Source: an uncultured SAR86 cluster bacterium
GTDB taxonomy: Bacteria > Pseudomonadota > Gammaproteobacteria > Magnimaribacterales > AG-339-G14
Reading direction: 5' to 3'
Assembly (NCBI GenBank): GCA_902624765.1
Contig: CACNYO010000011.1
Span: 1 to 34,634 of the forward strand
Length of the DNA stretch: 34,634 nucleotides
Under the pieces are notes generated by a model. That model was not told the DNA's origin. It did no database searches and worked only from the letters and a program-made list of their open reading frames with translations. Made by a program: the position numbers and the translations under genes. Shown here in pieces: positions 34,064-34,634 of this stretch; the first letter of the stretch is position 1, and each line of letters begins with the position of its first letter.

Positions 34064-34634
34064 TTGCTTTGAATCCTACGAAAATAAAACCTGCTAAAGC
34101 GACTAAAGCTAAACCTAGCCACTGAATAGCATAGCCAAAGTGACGATTTGCCTTTAAGTAAACTGGTTGCCAAATCCTAGTGAAACCGTCCATAGAAAAC
34201 TCATCCAACTCAAAAACCACAGCTGGATAGCTTGTGCTCCACTCTTTATTAATCATATCGATGTCAAAGGTTTGCATTTCCAGAATGTTTTCTGATGTTT
34301 GGTTGATCTGGTTATCTAAAGAGAATGCTTTTTCGATTGGTCTAAAAATTCCTTGTAAAAAGTATTGCTGATTTTGGTTTTTCATGGGCTCATCAAATGA
34401 AGAAGTCCAACCTCGAGACACTATTAGCGATTCTCCATCAATTGGTTTAAATTCTTGATAAATGGAAAAGCCACGCGATCCCTCAAAAATAGCGTTATCG
34501 ATCAATGTTACTTTTGGTCTAAATGTACCTTGCATATAAAAGGGTCTGTACCACTGGCTGGGAGATGAGTATTCTAATGAAATATATTCTGTTGGGGGTA
34601 ATGTTTGTTGATTATTAATAAAACTTTCAAGCTT
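34056..34634 (-). CDS. SURF1-family oxidase assembly protein, C-terminal part (cut by window edge)
   Basis: The frame is open to the last base of the window, so the true start is outside; 192 residues are visible. QWYRPFYMQGTF in the visible part, IVSRGWTSS further on and the final TM HFGYAIQWLGLALVALAGF follow the SURF1 order, including the family's (Y/F)xxQWxG-like C-terminal TM. The N-terminal TM is missing because of the edge. SURF1 supports heme a insertion into cytochrome c oxidase subunit I. Its stop overlaps the CxxxC gene by 8 nt. A methionine at 34533-34535 is internal, not the start. Confidence 0.9.
   Translation of the reverse strand, partial: KLESFINNQQTLPPTEYISLEYSSPSQWYRPFYMQGTFRPKVTLIDNAIFEGSRGFSIYQEFKPIDGESLIVSRGWTSSFDEPMKNQNQQYFLQGIFRPIEKAFSLDNQINQTSENILEMQTFDIDMINKEWSTSYPAVVFELDEFSMDGFTRIWQPVYLKANRHFGYAIQWLGLALVALAGFIFVGFKAND

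Noticed and set aside
1-34634. Mobile element, prophage, defence island or CRISPR array
   Set aside because: No transposase, integrase, terminal repeats, nuclease modules or regularly spaced repeats were seen on either strand. The gene set is metabolic and biosynthetic.

Overview
This window looks like chromosomal DNA from an AT-rich, streamlined marine gammaproteobacterium, possibly SAR86-like. That placement is inference, based on low GC by eye, intergenic gaps often under 30 nt, many 1-16 nt gene overlaps, alternative GTG/TTG starts, a proteobacterial glutamate-cysteine ligase, ATP-type PEP carboxykinase, and a SURF1-ctaA-ctaB-sco cytochrome oxidase assembly block. I saw no tRNA, rRNA, insertion sequence, prophage gene or CRISPR array. 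No stretch over 300 bases lacks a gene; the longest gaps are about 150 nt.

Layout. (1) 1-3769: a heme-iron uptake locus. The 5' part of a TonB-dependent receptor diverges from hmuT-hmuU-hmuV-hugZ, and a strong Fur box sits between them. (2) 3794-5766: a cytosolic GH5-like hydrolase, convergent with a glutathionyl-hydroquinone reductase. (3) 5857-14145: a tightly packed, mostly coupled minus-strand run of eight enzymes: SDR, CmcJ/NvfI-type oxygenase, OYE-type flavin reductase, saccharopine-dehydrogenase-like protein, aldo/keto reductase, second SDR, nitrilase-family amidase and class-III aminotransferase. It reads like one uncharacterised catabolic pathway. (4) 14297-15523: a class-III CoA-transferase, divergent from that run. 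(5) 15527-21708: a second minus-strand run (SGNH hydrolase, class-III aminotransferase, S51 peptidase, RhlG-like SDR, a membrane protein, theta-like GST, PhzF-family protein). (6) 21753-24787: a DUF4345-like membrane protein, a type-B carboxylesterase lipoprotein and a dienelactone-hydrolase-like enzyme. (7) 24877-28988: pckA, gshA and a zinc-less quinone oxidoreductase. (8) 28987-30443: three tandem paralogous 3-TM proteins, each followed by its own strong hairpin terminator. This is the most unusual feature here. (9) 30596-34634: a small lipoprotein, then sco, ctaB, ctaA, a CxxxC membrane-anchored protein and the 3' part of a SURF1 gene.

How the genes fit together. The left edge brings in heme, opens it for iron (HugZ) and is probably under Fur. 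The right edge converts protoheme to heme O/A and inserts Cu/heme into an aa3-type oxidase. Between them lie two dense oxidoreductase/transferase/hydrolase gene sets, with glutathione synthesis and two glutathione-dependent enzymes nearby. This suggests breakdown or detoxification of small organic compounds, but no substrate can be read from sequence alone.
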